Shown here one piece after another: positions 1 through 5,922 of a stretch of DNA of 6,681 nucleotides; position 1 is the stretch's first letter; the number at the start of each line of letters is the position of its first letter. A program made the translations under genes and the position numbers. The notes beneath the pieces are model-generated. The model searched no databases, had not been told where the DNA came from, and saw nothing but the letters and a program-made list of their open reading frames with translations. Origin of the DNA: JAWLGJ01 sp041685145. GTDB taxonomy: Bacteria > Pseudomonadota > Alphaproteobacteria > Rhodospirillales > Magnetospirillaceae. Location of the stretch: positions 1 to 6,681 of the forward strand of contig JAWLGJ010000078.1 of NCBI GenBank assembly GCA_041685145.1. The letters run 5' to 3'.

Positions 1-104
1 AGCGCGTGGCCAACCTGCCGGACCGGATGATCCTGCTGCTGGAGCCCCGCGCCCTGGCGGCGGCGGTGGGGGCGGAGTCGGCGTCCGGGCAGACGGCGGC
101 CTGA
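1..104 (+). CDS. cheW: CheW-type chemotaxis coupling protein, C-terminal end (5' truncated)
   Basis: Only the last 33 complete codons and the TGA stop are present; bases 1-2 finish a codon that begins upstream. The visible peptide begins RVANLPDRMILLLEPRAL and ends in an Ala/Gly/Ser-rich tail. The 'VANLPDRMILLLEPRAL' segment resembles the last strand and helix of CheW domains, where a line such as 'I.GIAxLxDRxIxLLD' closes the second SH3-like barrel. CheW links receptors to the CheA P5 domain in the cytoplasmic array. The tail of about 13 residues after the final helix looks disordered. It is followed after only six bases by cheB, so it is probably co-transcribed. Most of the domain lies outside the window, so a different CheW-domain protein, for example CheV-like or multi-CheW, cannot be excluded. 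Confidence 0.75.
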   Translation, partial: RVANLPDRMILLLEPRALAAAVGAESASGQTAA

Positions 105-110
105 GGCGGC

Positions 111-1214
111 ATGGCAGCCACGCGCGTTCTTGTCGTCGACGATTCGGCGCTCATGCGGCGCTACCTGCGCGACATGCTGGAGGACGCCGGCTTCGCGGTG
201 GCGCAGGCGCGCAACGGCCGCGAGGCCCTGGCAATGGTGGCCGAGTGGGATCCCAACGTGGTCACCCTCGACGTCAACATGCCCGAGATGGACGGACTGA
301 CCTGCCTGCGCCGGCTGATGGACGAAGACCCGCGGCCGGTGGTGATGGTCTCCTCGCTGACCGAGGAGGGTGCCGCGGTCACCCTCGACGCGCTGGAGCT
401 GGGGGCGGTGGATTTCATCGCCAAGCCCGACGGCACCATCAGCCGCCGCATCGGCACCGTGCGCGACGAATTGATCGGCAAGATCGCCGCCGCGGCGCGG
501 GCGCGGGTGCGGCGGGCCTCGGGCCTGCGGCAAAGGATCCGCCGGCGGCGGATCGAGACCCAGACCCGCCGTGCCGCCGTCGATCGGCCGGTGATGCGGT
601 CCGTCCCCGGCCTGGTGCTGGTGGGAGTCTCCACCGGCGGTCCCGGCGCGCTGGAGGACATCCTCCCCCGCCTGCCCGGCGCGTTTCCCTGGCCGGTGGT
701 GGTGGCCCAGCACATGCCCGGCAGTTTTACCGGCGTCTTCGCCCGCCGCATGGCCAATGCGTGCGAGCTGGATGCGGTGGAAGTCGATCGGCCGCTGCCG
801 CTGGAGCCGGGGCGCATCTACATCGGTGCCGGCGACGCCGACTTGGTGGTTGAGAAGCGGTTGGGCCGCCTGGTGGCGAACAGCGTGCCGGAGGATCCTT
901 CCTGCCCCTGGCATCCCAGTGTCGACCGCCTGGTGGACTCGGCACTGGAGCACCTGCCCGCCCGCCAGCTCGTCGGCGTGCTGCTGACCGGAATGGGCTA
1001 TGACGGCGCCGGCTCGATGGCTCGCCTGCACAAGAAGGGCGGCCGCACCGTGGCGGAGGCGGAGGAGACGGCGGTGGTGTTCGGGATGCCGGCCGAGCTC
1101 ATCCGGCTGGGCGGCGCCGGGACCGTGTTGCCGTGCGGGTCGATCGCGACGCAACTGACCGACTGGGTGGGAGCCGTGGGAAAGGAGGAGCGTCTTGCCG
1201 CTGGTCACCGGTAA
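111..1214 (+). CDS. cheB: Chemotaxis response regulator, protein-glutamate methylesterase CheB
   Basis: This 367-residue protein has the usual CheB length and two-domain build. The N-terminal receiver (about 4-122) shows the acidic pair D10-D11, phospho-acceptor D54 in 'LDVNMPEMDG', S81 in 'VVMVSSLT' and K105 in 'FIAKP'. The C-terminal methylesterase (about 167-355) shows the catalytic triad: S174 in 'VGVSTGGPGA', H201 in 'AQHMPGSF' and D298 in 'LLTGMGYDGA'. 'HPSVDRLVDSA' and 'AVVFGMPAELI' are further family signatures. CheB removes methyl groups from receptor glutamates and deamidates glutamines, and is activated when CheA phosphorylates the receiver. All key residues are present, so it should be active. 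Residues 130-154, the linker between the domains, hold 12 arginines, which is unusually basic. ATG 111 is chosen because the receiver starts right after it; the only Shine-Dalgarno candidate is a weak GAGG overlapping the cheW stop. The 3' end overlaps the next gene by 20 bases. Confidence 0.97.
   Translation: MAATRVLVVDDSALMRRYLRDMLEDAGFAVAQARNGREALAMVAEWDPNVVTLDVNMPEMDGLTCLRRLMDEDPRPVVMVSSLTEEGAAVTLDALELGAVDFIAKPDGTISRRIGTVRDELIGKIAAAARARVRRASGLRQRIRRRRIETQTRRAAVDRPVMRSVPGLVLVGVSTGGPGALEDILPRLPGAFPWPVVVAQHMPGSFTGVFARRMANACELDAVEVDRPLPLEPGRIYIGAGDADLVVEKRLGRLVANSVPEDPSCPWHPSVDRLVDSALEHLPARQLVGVLLTGMGYDGAGSMARLHKKGGRTVAEAEETAVVFGMPAELIRLGGAGTVLPCGSIATQLTDWVGAVGKEERLAAGHR
1181..1188 (+). promoter_or_regulatory. 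Strong ribosome binding site inside the end of cheB
   Basis: AAAGGAGG is the best Shine-Dalgarno match seen in the window. It lies in the last codons of cheB, 6 bases before the TTG at 1195. It decides the start of the HEAT-repeat gene in favour of that TTG over the later in-frame GTG at 1264, which has no good site in front. Confidence 0.8.
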
Positions 1215-1824
1215 TTCGGGGCGGACCCCGCGACCCGACGAGCAGCGGGGCCGACCCCGCGACGTGGCGGGGCTGACCGCCGAGCTGCGCGGCGCCGACC
1301 CGCAGCAGCGGCGCTGGGCGGCGCGCGACCTCGCCGGCGAGGCGGCGGCGGCCGCCGCCCTCTGTGACCAACTGGAGGTCGAGCCGGAGGCCAGCGTGCA
1401 GGAAGCGATTCTCACCGCCCTGGTCGACATCGACGACGAATCCGTCCCCTGGCGCCTGGCGGACCTGCTCGCCAGCGACGACGCCGAATTGCGCAACGCC
1501 GTCATCGAGGCGCTGGGCCAGATGGGGCCGCGCGCGGAACCGGCGATGGCCGAGAAGCTCGATCACGCCGACCCCGACCTGCGCCTGTTCGCGGTCAACG
1601 CGCTGCACGGGATCGACGGCCCGGAGACCCGCGCCCTCCTGGTCCGCGTCCTGCGCGAGGAGCCGGAGGTGAACGTCTGCGCCGCGGCGGCGGAGGTACT
1701 GATCGACGTCGGCGCGGACGAGGCGCTGCCGGCGCTGCGGGGGCTGCCGGGCCGGTTCCCTGACCACGAATTCATGACCTTCCTCGCCGAAACGGCAGCG
1801 GCGCGGCTTAACGATGTCGGTTAG
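1195..1824 (+). CDS. HEAT-repeat (armadillo-like) protein of unknown role in the che operon
   Basis: The 209-residue acidic protein is built of about five or six helical repeats of roughly 30 residues, from about residue 25 to the end. Recurrent lines are 'DPQQRRWAARDL', 'EASVQEAILTALVDI', 'DAELRNAVIEALGQMG', 'DPDLRLFAVNALHGI' and 'EPEVNVCAAAAEVLIDVG'. This D/E-P-x-(V/L)-R-x-x-A-(V/I)-x-A-L pattern is typical of HEAT/PBS-lyase-like repeats, which form a curved scaffold for binding other proteins. The first 23 residues are polar, rich in Arg, Pro and Gly, and look disordered. No catalytic motif, signal peptide or membrane segment is seen. The TTG start is set by AAAGGAGG six bases upstream and lies in a 20-base overlap with cheB; the stop is 11 bases before cheR. 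Its place between the two adaptation enzymes suggests a partner or scaffold for CheB, CheR or the array. That role is inference. Confidence 0.88.
   Translation: MPLVTGNSGRTPRPDEQRGRPRDVAGLTAELRGADPQQRRWAARDLAGEAAAAAALCDQLEVEPEASVQEAILTALVDIDDESVPWRLADLLASDDAELRNAVIEALGQMGPRAEPAMAEKLDHADPDLRLFAVNALHGIDGPETRALLVRVLREEPEVNVCAAAAEVLIDVGADEALPALRGLPGRFPDHEFMTFLAETAAARLNDVG
1217..1281 (+). repeat. Short GC-rich direct repeats with hairpin potential at the cheB/HEAT-gene junction
   Basis: Starting three bases after the cheB stop, CGGGGCGGACCCCGCGAC (1217-1234) recurs as CGGGGCCGACCCCGCGAC (1246-1263), 17 of 18 bases identical. A shorter third copy of the core, CGGGGCTGACC, is at 1268-1278. The spacings of 29 and 22 bases are not multiples of three, so the copies are read in different frames of the HEAT gene and are not a peptide repeat. 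Each of the first two can fold as CGGGG-tetraloop-CCCCG, and 1266-1281 can fold as GGCGG/CCGCC. Chance in a GC-rich region is a real alternative. Confidence 0.5.
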
Positions 1825-1835
1825 GAGACTTCCGC

Positions 1836-2690
1836 ATGGCCGCGCCGGCGCTCGACCCACCCCCAATCATCACCGCGGAGCAGTTCGAACGGTTCCGGGA
1901 ATTCTTCTATCGGCGCACCGGCATTGCCTACGCCGCCTCGAAGCGCGCCGCGGTCGAGAAACGCATTGCCGCCCGTATGCAGGCGCTGAGCATCGATTCC
2001 TTCCGCGAATATTTCGCGCGGGTCACGCAGCCCAGCGGACCCGAATTGCAGGCGCTCATCAACGCCCTCACGGTGAACGAGACCTATTTCTTCCGCGAGG
2101 ACTACCAGTTGCGCTGCATCGCGGCCTCCATCCTGGCCGAGGTGGTCGCCGACCGGCCGCCGGGCAGTCGCGTGCGCCTGTGGTCGATCCCCTGCTCCAC
2201 CGGCGAGGAGCCCTACTCCCTCGCCCTTTTCCTGCTGGAAAACTGGGCGCTGGTGGACGATTACGAGGTGGAGATACTGGCCTCCGACATCGATTCCGCC
2301 GTTCTGGAGGCGGCGCAGGAAGGCATCTACGGCGCGCGGTCGCTGCAATATGTGCCGCAGCCCCTGCTGCGAAGGTATTTCCGGCCCGCCGGGGACGGCC
2401 GCTTCCAGATCATCTCCGAACTGCGGTCCTCGATCAGCTTTTCCAAGGTCAACGTGCACAACGCCACCGAGATGAAGCGACTCCGCAACATCGACGTCAT
2501 CCTGTGCCGCAACCTGCTGATCTATTTCGACGACGTCTCGCGCCGCAAGGCGGCCGAGGCGCTGTACGACAGCCTGCGGCCGGGGGGCTTCATCTGCCTC
2601 GGCCACTCCGAATCGATGAGCCGCATCTCGTCGCTGTTCCGCGTCCGGAAGTTCCCGGACGCCATCGTGTACCAGCGGCCGCCGGCCTGA
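1836..2690 (+). CDS. cheR: Chemotaxis protein methyltransferase CheR
   Basis: The 284-residue protein matches the family length and layout: an N-terminal helical domain (about 12-75) that contacts the receptor, then a Rossmann-type S-adenosylmethionine methyltransferase domain (about 85-282). Visible signatures are 'NETYFFRE', the SAM-binding 'PCSTGEEPYSLAL', the acidic strand end 'ILASDID', 'VILCRNLLIYFD' and 'GGFICLGHSES'. It uses SAM to methylate glutamate side chains of chemoreceptors in the cytoplasm, opposing CheB and giving adaptation. There is no TPR or other extension at the C terminus, and no obvious pentapeptide-tether feature can be judged because the receptor is not in the window. 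The start at ATG 1836 is preceded by AGGAG at 1823-1827, eight bases away and overlapping the stop of the HEAT gene. Everything needed for activity appears intact. Confidence 0.97.
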   Translation: MAAPALDPPPIITAEQFERFREFFYRRTGIAYAASKRAAVEKRIAARMQALSIDSFREYFARVTQPSGPELQALINALTVNETYFFREDYQLRCIAASILAEVVADRPPGSRVRLWSIPCSTGEEPYSLALFLLENWALVDDYEVEILASDIDSAVLEAAQEGIYGARSLQYVPQPLLRRYFRPAGDGRFQIISELRSSISFSKVNVHNATEMKRLRNIDVILCRNLLIYFDDVSRRKAAEALYDSLRPGGFICLGHSESMSRISSLFRVRKFPDAIVYQRPPA

Positions 2691-2708
2691 GCGTGGAGGC
2701 GAAAGGAC

Positions 2709-3083
2709 ATGGCCCGGATTCTGGTGGTTGAGGACGCCTCGACGGTCCGCCTGTTCCACAGCCAGATCCTGGAGGAACGCGGCCACGACACGGAGGTGGC
2801 GATGAACGGCGCCGAGGCCCTGGAGAAGGTCCTCGCCTCGGGCTACGACCTGCTGCTCGTCGACGTGAACATGCCAAAGATGGACGGCTTCACATTGTTG
2901 CGCACACTGCGCGGCGATCCGGCGTTGTGCGACGTGCCCGCCGTCATCATCACCACCGAGGCCCGCCCGCAGGACCTCGCCGACGCCTTCGCGGCCGGCG
3001 CCAACTACTTCATGACCAAGCCGGTTCAGGCCCAGGAACTTGCGACGGTGGTCGCACTGCTTGCCGGGGAGCCGATGCCATGA
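2709..3083 (+). CDS. cheY: Single-domain response regulator, CheY-like
   Basis: The 124-residue protein is a lone receiver domain. Key residues are all visible: acidic pair E8-D9, phospho-acceptor D52 in 'LLVDVNMPKMDG', T82 in 'VIITTEARP', and K104 in 'FMTKP'. The aromatic switch position three before the lysine is F101 instead of the Tyr of E. coli CheY. The positions that tune phosphoryl stability, D+2 and T+2, are N54 and E84, the same pair as in E. coli CheY. It should receive phosphate from CheA, with which it overlaps by four bases (ATGA), and act as the diffusible output. No output domain is fused, so the target (flagellar switch or something else) cannot be told from the sequence. A good GGAGG lies at 2695-2699, nine bases before the ATG. 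The symbol is functional only; it could be one of several cheY paralogues. Confidence 0.93.
   Translation: MARILVVEDASTVRLFHSQILEERGHDTEVAMNGAEALEKVLASGYDLLLVDVNMPKMDGFTLLRTLRGDPALCDVPAVIITTEARPQDLADAFAAGANYFMTKPVQAQELATVVALLAGEPMP
3066..3071 (+). promoter_or_regulatory. Ribosome binding site that sets the cheA start
   Basis: GGGGAG lies eight bases before the ATG at 3080, which overlaps the cheY stop as ATGA. This fixes the kinase start at 3080. The open frame runs further upstream to 2927, but that part is the out-of-frame shadow of cheY. Confidence 0.65.
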
Positions 3084-5662
3084 CCAACCCGATGCTCGCG
3101 CAGTTCATCCCCGAGGCCCGCGACCTGCTCGCCGCCGCCAACGAGGCGCTGCTGTCGCTGGAGCGGACGCCGGGGGATCCCGACCTCGTCAACACGGTGT
3201 TCCGGTCGCTGCACACCCTGAAGGGCTCCTCGGGCATTTTCGACGTCGCGCCGCTCACGCAGACCGTCCACGCCTGCGAGGACCTTCTGGGACAGGTGCG
3301 GGCGGGCGAGACGGGATTCGAGTCGGCCATGGCCGACGGCGTCTTTGCCTGCCTCGACGCGGCCTCGCGCTGGCTGGACCACCTGGAGGCGGAGGAGGCG
3401 CTGCCGCCGGAGGCCGCCGCCGAGGCCGCCGCGCTGGTGGAGGATTTGCGCGGATGGCTGGGCACCGCGGCGCCCGACGAGGCCGGCGGGGCCGCCGAGG
3501 TTCCGGCCCTGGATGACTTCTCCTGGCTGGCCCGGCTGCCCGAGGCCGAGCGCATCGAGGCTGTGCGGGCGGCGCTGCAGGATGGCGCGCCGCTGACGGC
3601 GCTGGTCTACGATCCGGCCCCCGACTGCTTCTTCAACGGCGACGATCCGGTGCAGAACCTGCGGCAGCTGCCGGGGCTCTGCTGCCTCGCCTTCGAGCCG
3701 CGGGCGGACTGGCCGGGACTGGACGAGTTCGACCCCTTCACCTGCAACCTGCGCTTTTTCGTCCTCTGCGCCGCGCCGGTCGCGACGGTGGGCGAGCGCA
3801 TGGGCTATGTCGCCGACCAGTGCCGAGCGGGGCTGGTTGGCGCCGCCGACCTGATTTGCCCCGCGGGCGAGCGCGAGGGCGGCGAGGTATTCGGCGACTT
3901 CAGCCGCCGGGCCGAGGCGATGCTGGCGGCGGGTGATTGGGAGGCCCTCGCCGACGCGGCACGGGGTCTTGAGGACCTCGGCGCCCCCGACCTTTACGAG
4001 ACGTCGGTGCTGCGCTGGATTGCCCTGCTCGCCGAGTTGCGCGCCGAGGGTGTCGCGGTGCCCGACCGCTGGCTGTCGCAGCTTGCCGCCGGCGTGGCCA
4101 CGGGCGAAGTGCCGGTGCTTGCCGACGCGCGGCCGGGTCCGCGTCCCGTTGCTCGCCCGGCGGCGCCGGCGCCGCTTCCGGCCGCGGCCGCGGGCGTGCT
4201 TGCGGCGCAACGCGAGCTGCTGTCGGCGAGCCGCCAGCAGGGCGAGGGATCGGGCTGCGCCGCCCGCGCCGCGCTGCGCGTCACCCGGAACGCTTTGCGC
4301 GCCTGCGGGCGCGACGACCTCCTGGCGCGGCTTGAGGAAGCGGTCGCCGGCGACGACGGCGGCCTTGGCGACCGCCTGGACCGATGGCTCGAAACCCTGC
4401 TCGCCGACGTCGATCCGCAGCAGGCGGCCCAGCCAAGCGCCGGCCCCCGCACCGGCCGCGCCGCCACCAGCGCCGGCGATAGTGGCGGCGGCCGCCGCCA
4501 GGGAACGGTGCGGGTGGACCAGGCGCGGCTGGACAGCCTGATGAACCTGGTTGCGGAATTGGTGGTGGCGAAGAACGCCCTGCCGTATCTGGCGCGGCGC
4601 GCCCAGGACACCTTCGGCAGCCGGGAGCTGGCCCGCGAAATCAAGGACCATCATGCCCTGGTGCACCGCATCGTCCAGGACCTGCAAGGCATGGTCATGT
4701 CGGTGCGGATGCTGCCGATGGGCAATGTCTTCCAGCGGTTTCCCCGTATCGTCCGCGACCTGTCGCGCAAGCTGGGCAAGCAGGTCGAATTAGTGATGGA
4801 CGGCGAGGAGACCGAGGCGGACAAGAACGTCGTCGAAAACCTCGCCGACCCGCTGGTCCATCTGATCCGCAACAGCATCGACCACGGCCTGGAAGCGCCG
4901 GAGGAACGTGTCGCCGCCGGAAAGCCGGAAACCGGCACCATCCGGCTGGCGGCGCGTCACGAGAACGACAGCGTCGTCATCGAGGTCAGCGATGACGGTC
5001 GCGGCATCGACCCCGAAACCGTCAAGGCGAAGGCGGTGGAGAAGGGCCTGATCGATTCCGCGCGCGCCGGCACCATGTCGGACGACGAGGCGCGCGCGCT
5101 AATCTTCGCCGCCGGCTTCTCGACCGTCAGCGATGTTTCGGAGGTGTCGGGGCGTGGCGTGGGCATGGACGTCGTCCGCGACACCGTCGACAGCGCCGGC
5201 GGCCGCATCGACATCCTCAGCCGCAAGGGCGAGGGAACCCTGCTGCGGCTGTCGTTGCCGCTCAACCTGGCGGTGACGCGGGTGATGACCGTCGAATGCG
5301 GCGGCGGTCTGTACGGAATTCCCATGGGCCTGGTGGTCGAGACGGTAAAGGTTCCGCGCGATCGGGTGCACACCGTCGCCGGACGCGAGGCCGTGGTGCT
5401 GCGCGACAACATCGTGCCCCTGGTGCGCCTGGCGCGGGTGCTGGACCGGGGCGGCGGCGACGAGCCCGAGGAGGTGGCGATTCTGGTCACCCGCGTCCGC
5501 GGCGCCCTCACCGGCCTGGTGGTCGACGAGTTTCGGGGCGGCATGGAGCTGATCGCCAAGCCCATGGACGGAATCCTTGGCGGCGTTCGCGGCTTCTCCA
5601 GCGTCGCCACGCTGGGCGACGGGCGCGTGCTGCTGATCCTGCAGGTGGAGGAACTGGTCTGA
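3080..5662 (+). CDS. cheA: Chemotaxis sensor histidine kinase CheA with an atypical central region
   Basis: This cytoplasmic kinase autophosphorylates under receptor control and passes phosphate to CheY and CheB. At 860 residues it is much longer than the classical form of about 650. The P1 HPt domain (about 1-105) carries H45 in 'FRSLHTLKGSSG'. Residues 145-262 form a module with 'PDCFFNGDDPVQNLRQLPG' and 'FDPFTCNLRFFVLC'; it stands where CheY-binding P2 would be but does not look like classical P2, and it holds seven cysteines (183-260). A helical stretch (263-340), a Pro/Ala linker (350-372), another helical stretch (373-445) and a Gly/Ser-rich linker follow. Then come P3 dimerisation (about 476-535, 'LDSLMNLVAELVVAKNAL') and P4 ATPase (about 540-725) with N-box 'HLIRNSIDHGLE' (N598), 'SDDGRGID', 'GRGVGMDVV' and 'GEGT'. 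P5, the CheW-like domain, occupies about 726-860. There is no fused receiver. The start is the ATG overlapping the cheY stop. All catalytic residues are intact. Confidence 0.97.
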   Translation: MTNPMLAQFIPEARDLLAAANEALLSLERTPGDPDLVNTVFRSLHTLKGSSGIFDVAPLTQTVHACEDLLGQVRAGETGFESAMADGVFACLDAASRWLDHLEAEEALPPEAAAEAAALVEDLRGWLGTAAPDEAGGAAEVPALDDFSWLARLPEAERIEAVRAALQDGAPLTALVYDPAPDCFFNGDDPVQNLRQLPGLCCLAFEPRADWPGLDEFDPFTCNLRFFVLCAAPVATVGERMGYVADQCRAGLVGAADLICPAGEREGGEVFGDFSRRAEAMLAAGDWEALADAARGLEDLGAPDLYETSVLRWIALLAELRAEGVAVPDRWLSQLAAGVATGEVPVLADARPGPRPVARPAAPAPLPAAAAGVLAAQRELLSASRQQGEGSGCAARAALRVTRNALRACGRDDLLARLEEAVAGDDGGLGDRLDRWLETLLADVDPQQAAQPSAGPRTGRAATSAGDSGGGRRQGTVRVDQARLDSLMNLVAELVVAKNALPYLARRAQDTFGSRELAREIKDHHALVHRIVQDLQGMVMSVRMLPMGNVFQRFPRIVRDLSRKLGKQVELVMDGEETEADKNVVENLADPLVHLIRNSIDHGLEAPEERVAAGKPETGTIRLAARHENDSVVIEVSDDGRGIDPETVKAKAVEKGLIDSARAGTMSDDEARALIFAAGFSTVSDVSEVSGRGVGMDVVRDTVDSAGGRIDILSRKGEGTLLRLSLPLNLAVTRVMTVECGGGLYGIPMGLVVETVKVPRDRVHTVAGREAVVLRDNIVPLVRLARVLDRGGGDEPEEVAILVTRVRGALTGLVVDEFRGGMELIAKPMDGILGGVRGFSSVATLGDGRVLLILQVEELV
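5647..5651 (+). promoter_or_regulatory. Ribosome binding site for the STAS-like gene, inside the end of cheA
   Basis: GGAGG lies ten bases before ATG 5662, in the codons for the last residues of CheA. The start and the cheA stop share one base (TGATG), so translation is probably coupled. Confidence 0.6.
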
Positions 5663-5922
5663 TGGCGCTGACGGTACGCAAGGGGACGGTGCGGCTCAGC
5701 GGGTCCTGCGGGCCGGAGGAAGCCGAGGATTTGCAGGCCAAGCTGCTGAAGCGTCCGGGGGCGGCGGTGGACATGGCCGGCTGCGAGCACATGCACGCCG
5801 CCGTGCTGCAGGTGCTGTTGGCGGCGGGGGCGCCGGTGCACGCCCCGCCGGAGGACGACCTGCTGCGCCGCCTGACCGCGGGCCTGCCACGGCACGAGGC
5901 GAAGGGGGCGCCGCGGGAATGA
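5662..5922 (+). CDS. Small STAS-like domain protein
   Basis: This is an 86-residue protein. A short beta-rich start ('TVRKGTVRLSGSC'), a helix ('GPEEAEDLQAKLLK'), then 'AAVDMAGCEHMHAAVLQVLLAAG' fit the STAS/MlaB-like pattern, whose core reads roughly 'VDLSGVxxIDSAxLxLLLA'. STAS domains are small cytoplasmic protein-binding modules, best known as anti-sigma-factor antagonists. Here the usual Asp-Ser/Thr of that core is His45-Ala46, so control by phosphorylation at that residue is not possible. The C terminus is short, ending in a polar tail rich in Arg, Gly and Pro. It starts on the cheA stop (TGATG) and overlaps the ParA gene by four bases (ATGA), so the three are probably translated as a coupled set. 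A link between CheA or the array and ParA is a reasonable guess but is not shown by the sequence. The fold assignment is by eye and moderately sure. Confidence 0.75.
   Translation: MALTVRKGTVRLSGSCGPEEAEDLQAKLLKRPGAAVDMAGCEHMHAAVLQVLLAAGAPVHAPPEDDLLRRLTAGLPRHEAKGAPRE
5901..5908 (+). promoter_or_regulatory. Candidate ribosome binding site for the parA-like gene
   Basis: GAAGGGGG lies ten bases before ATG 5919. It is a modest match; translational coupling through the ATGA overlap with the STAS-like gene probably matters as much. Confidence 0.4.

Noticed and set aside
1264..1266. GTG as an alternative start of the HEAT-repeat gene.
   Set aside because: It would keep all the repeats, but no good ribosome site precedes it, whereas TTG 1195 has AAAGGAGG at six bases.
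1217..1281. A rho-independent terminator after cheB.
   Set aside because: The stems are only five base pairs, have no following run of T, and lie inside the next coding region.
1821..2786. 321-codon minus-strand frame opposite cheR.
   Set aside because: A shadow of cheR; no motif and no supporting start signal.
2927..3079. Upstream extension of the cheA reading frame to an ATG at 2927.
   Set aside because: It lies entirely inside cheY in another frame, is rich in Arg, His and Gly, and matches no CheA sequence. P1 begins right after the ATG at 3080, which has a ribosome site.
3026..4687. 553-codon open frame on the minus strand opposite cheA.
   Set aside because: Long antisense frames are expected in GC-rich coding DNA. 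Its translation is low-complexity and rich in Arg, Gly and Gln with no domain, while the plus strand encodes a clear CheA.
5296..5661. In-frame upstream extension of the STAS-like gene giving a 208-residue product.
   Set aside because: The extra part is an out-of-frame reading of cheA P5, rich in Arg and Gly. The STAS pattern starts after ATG 5662, which has a GGAGG site.
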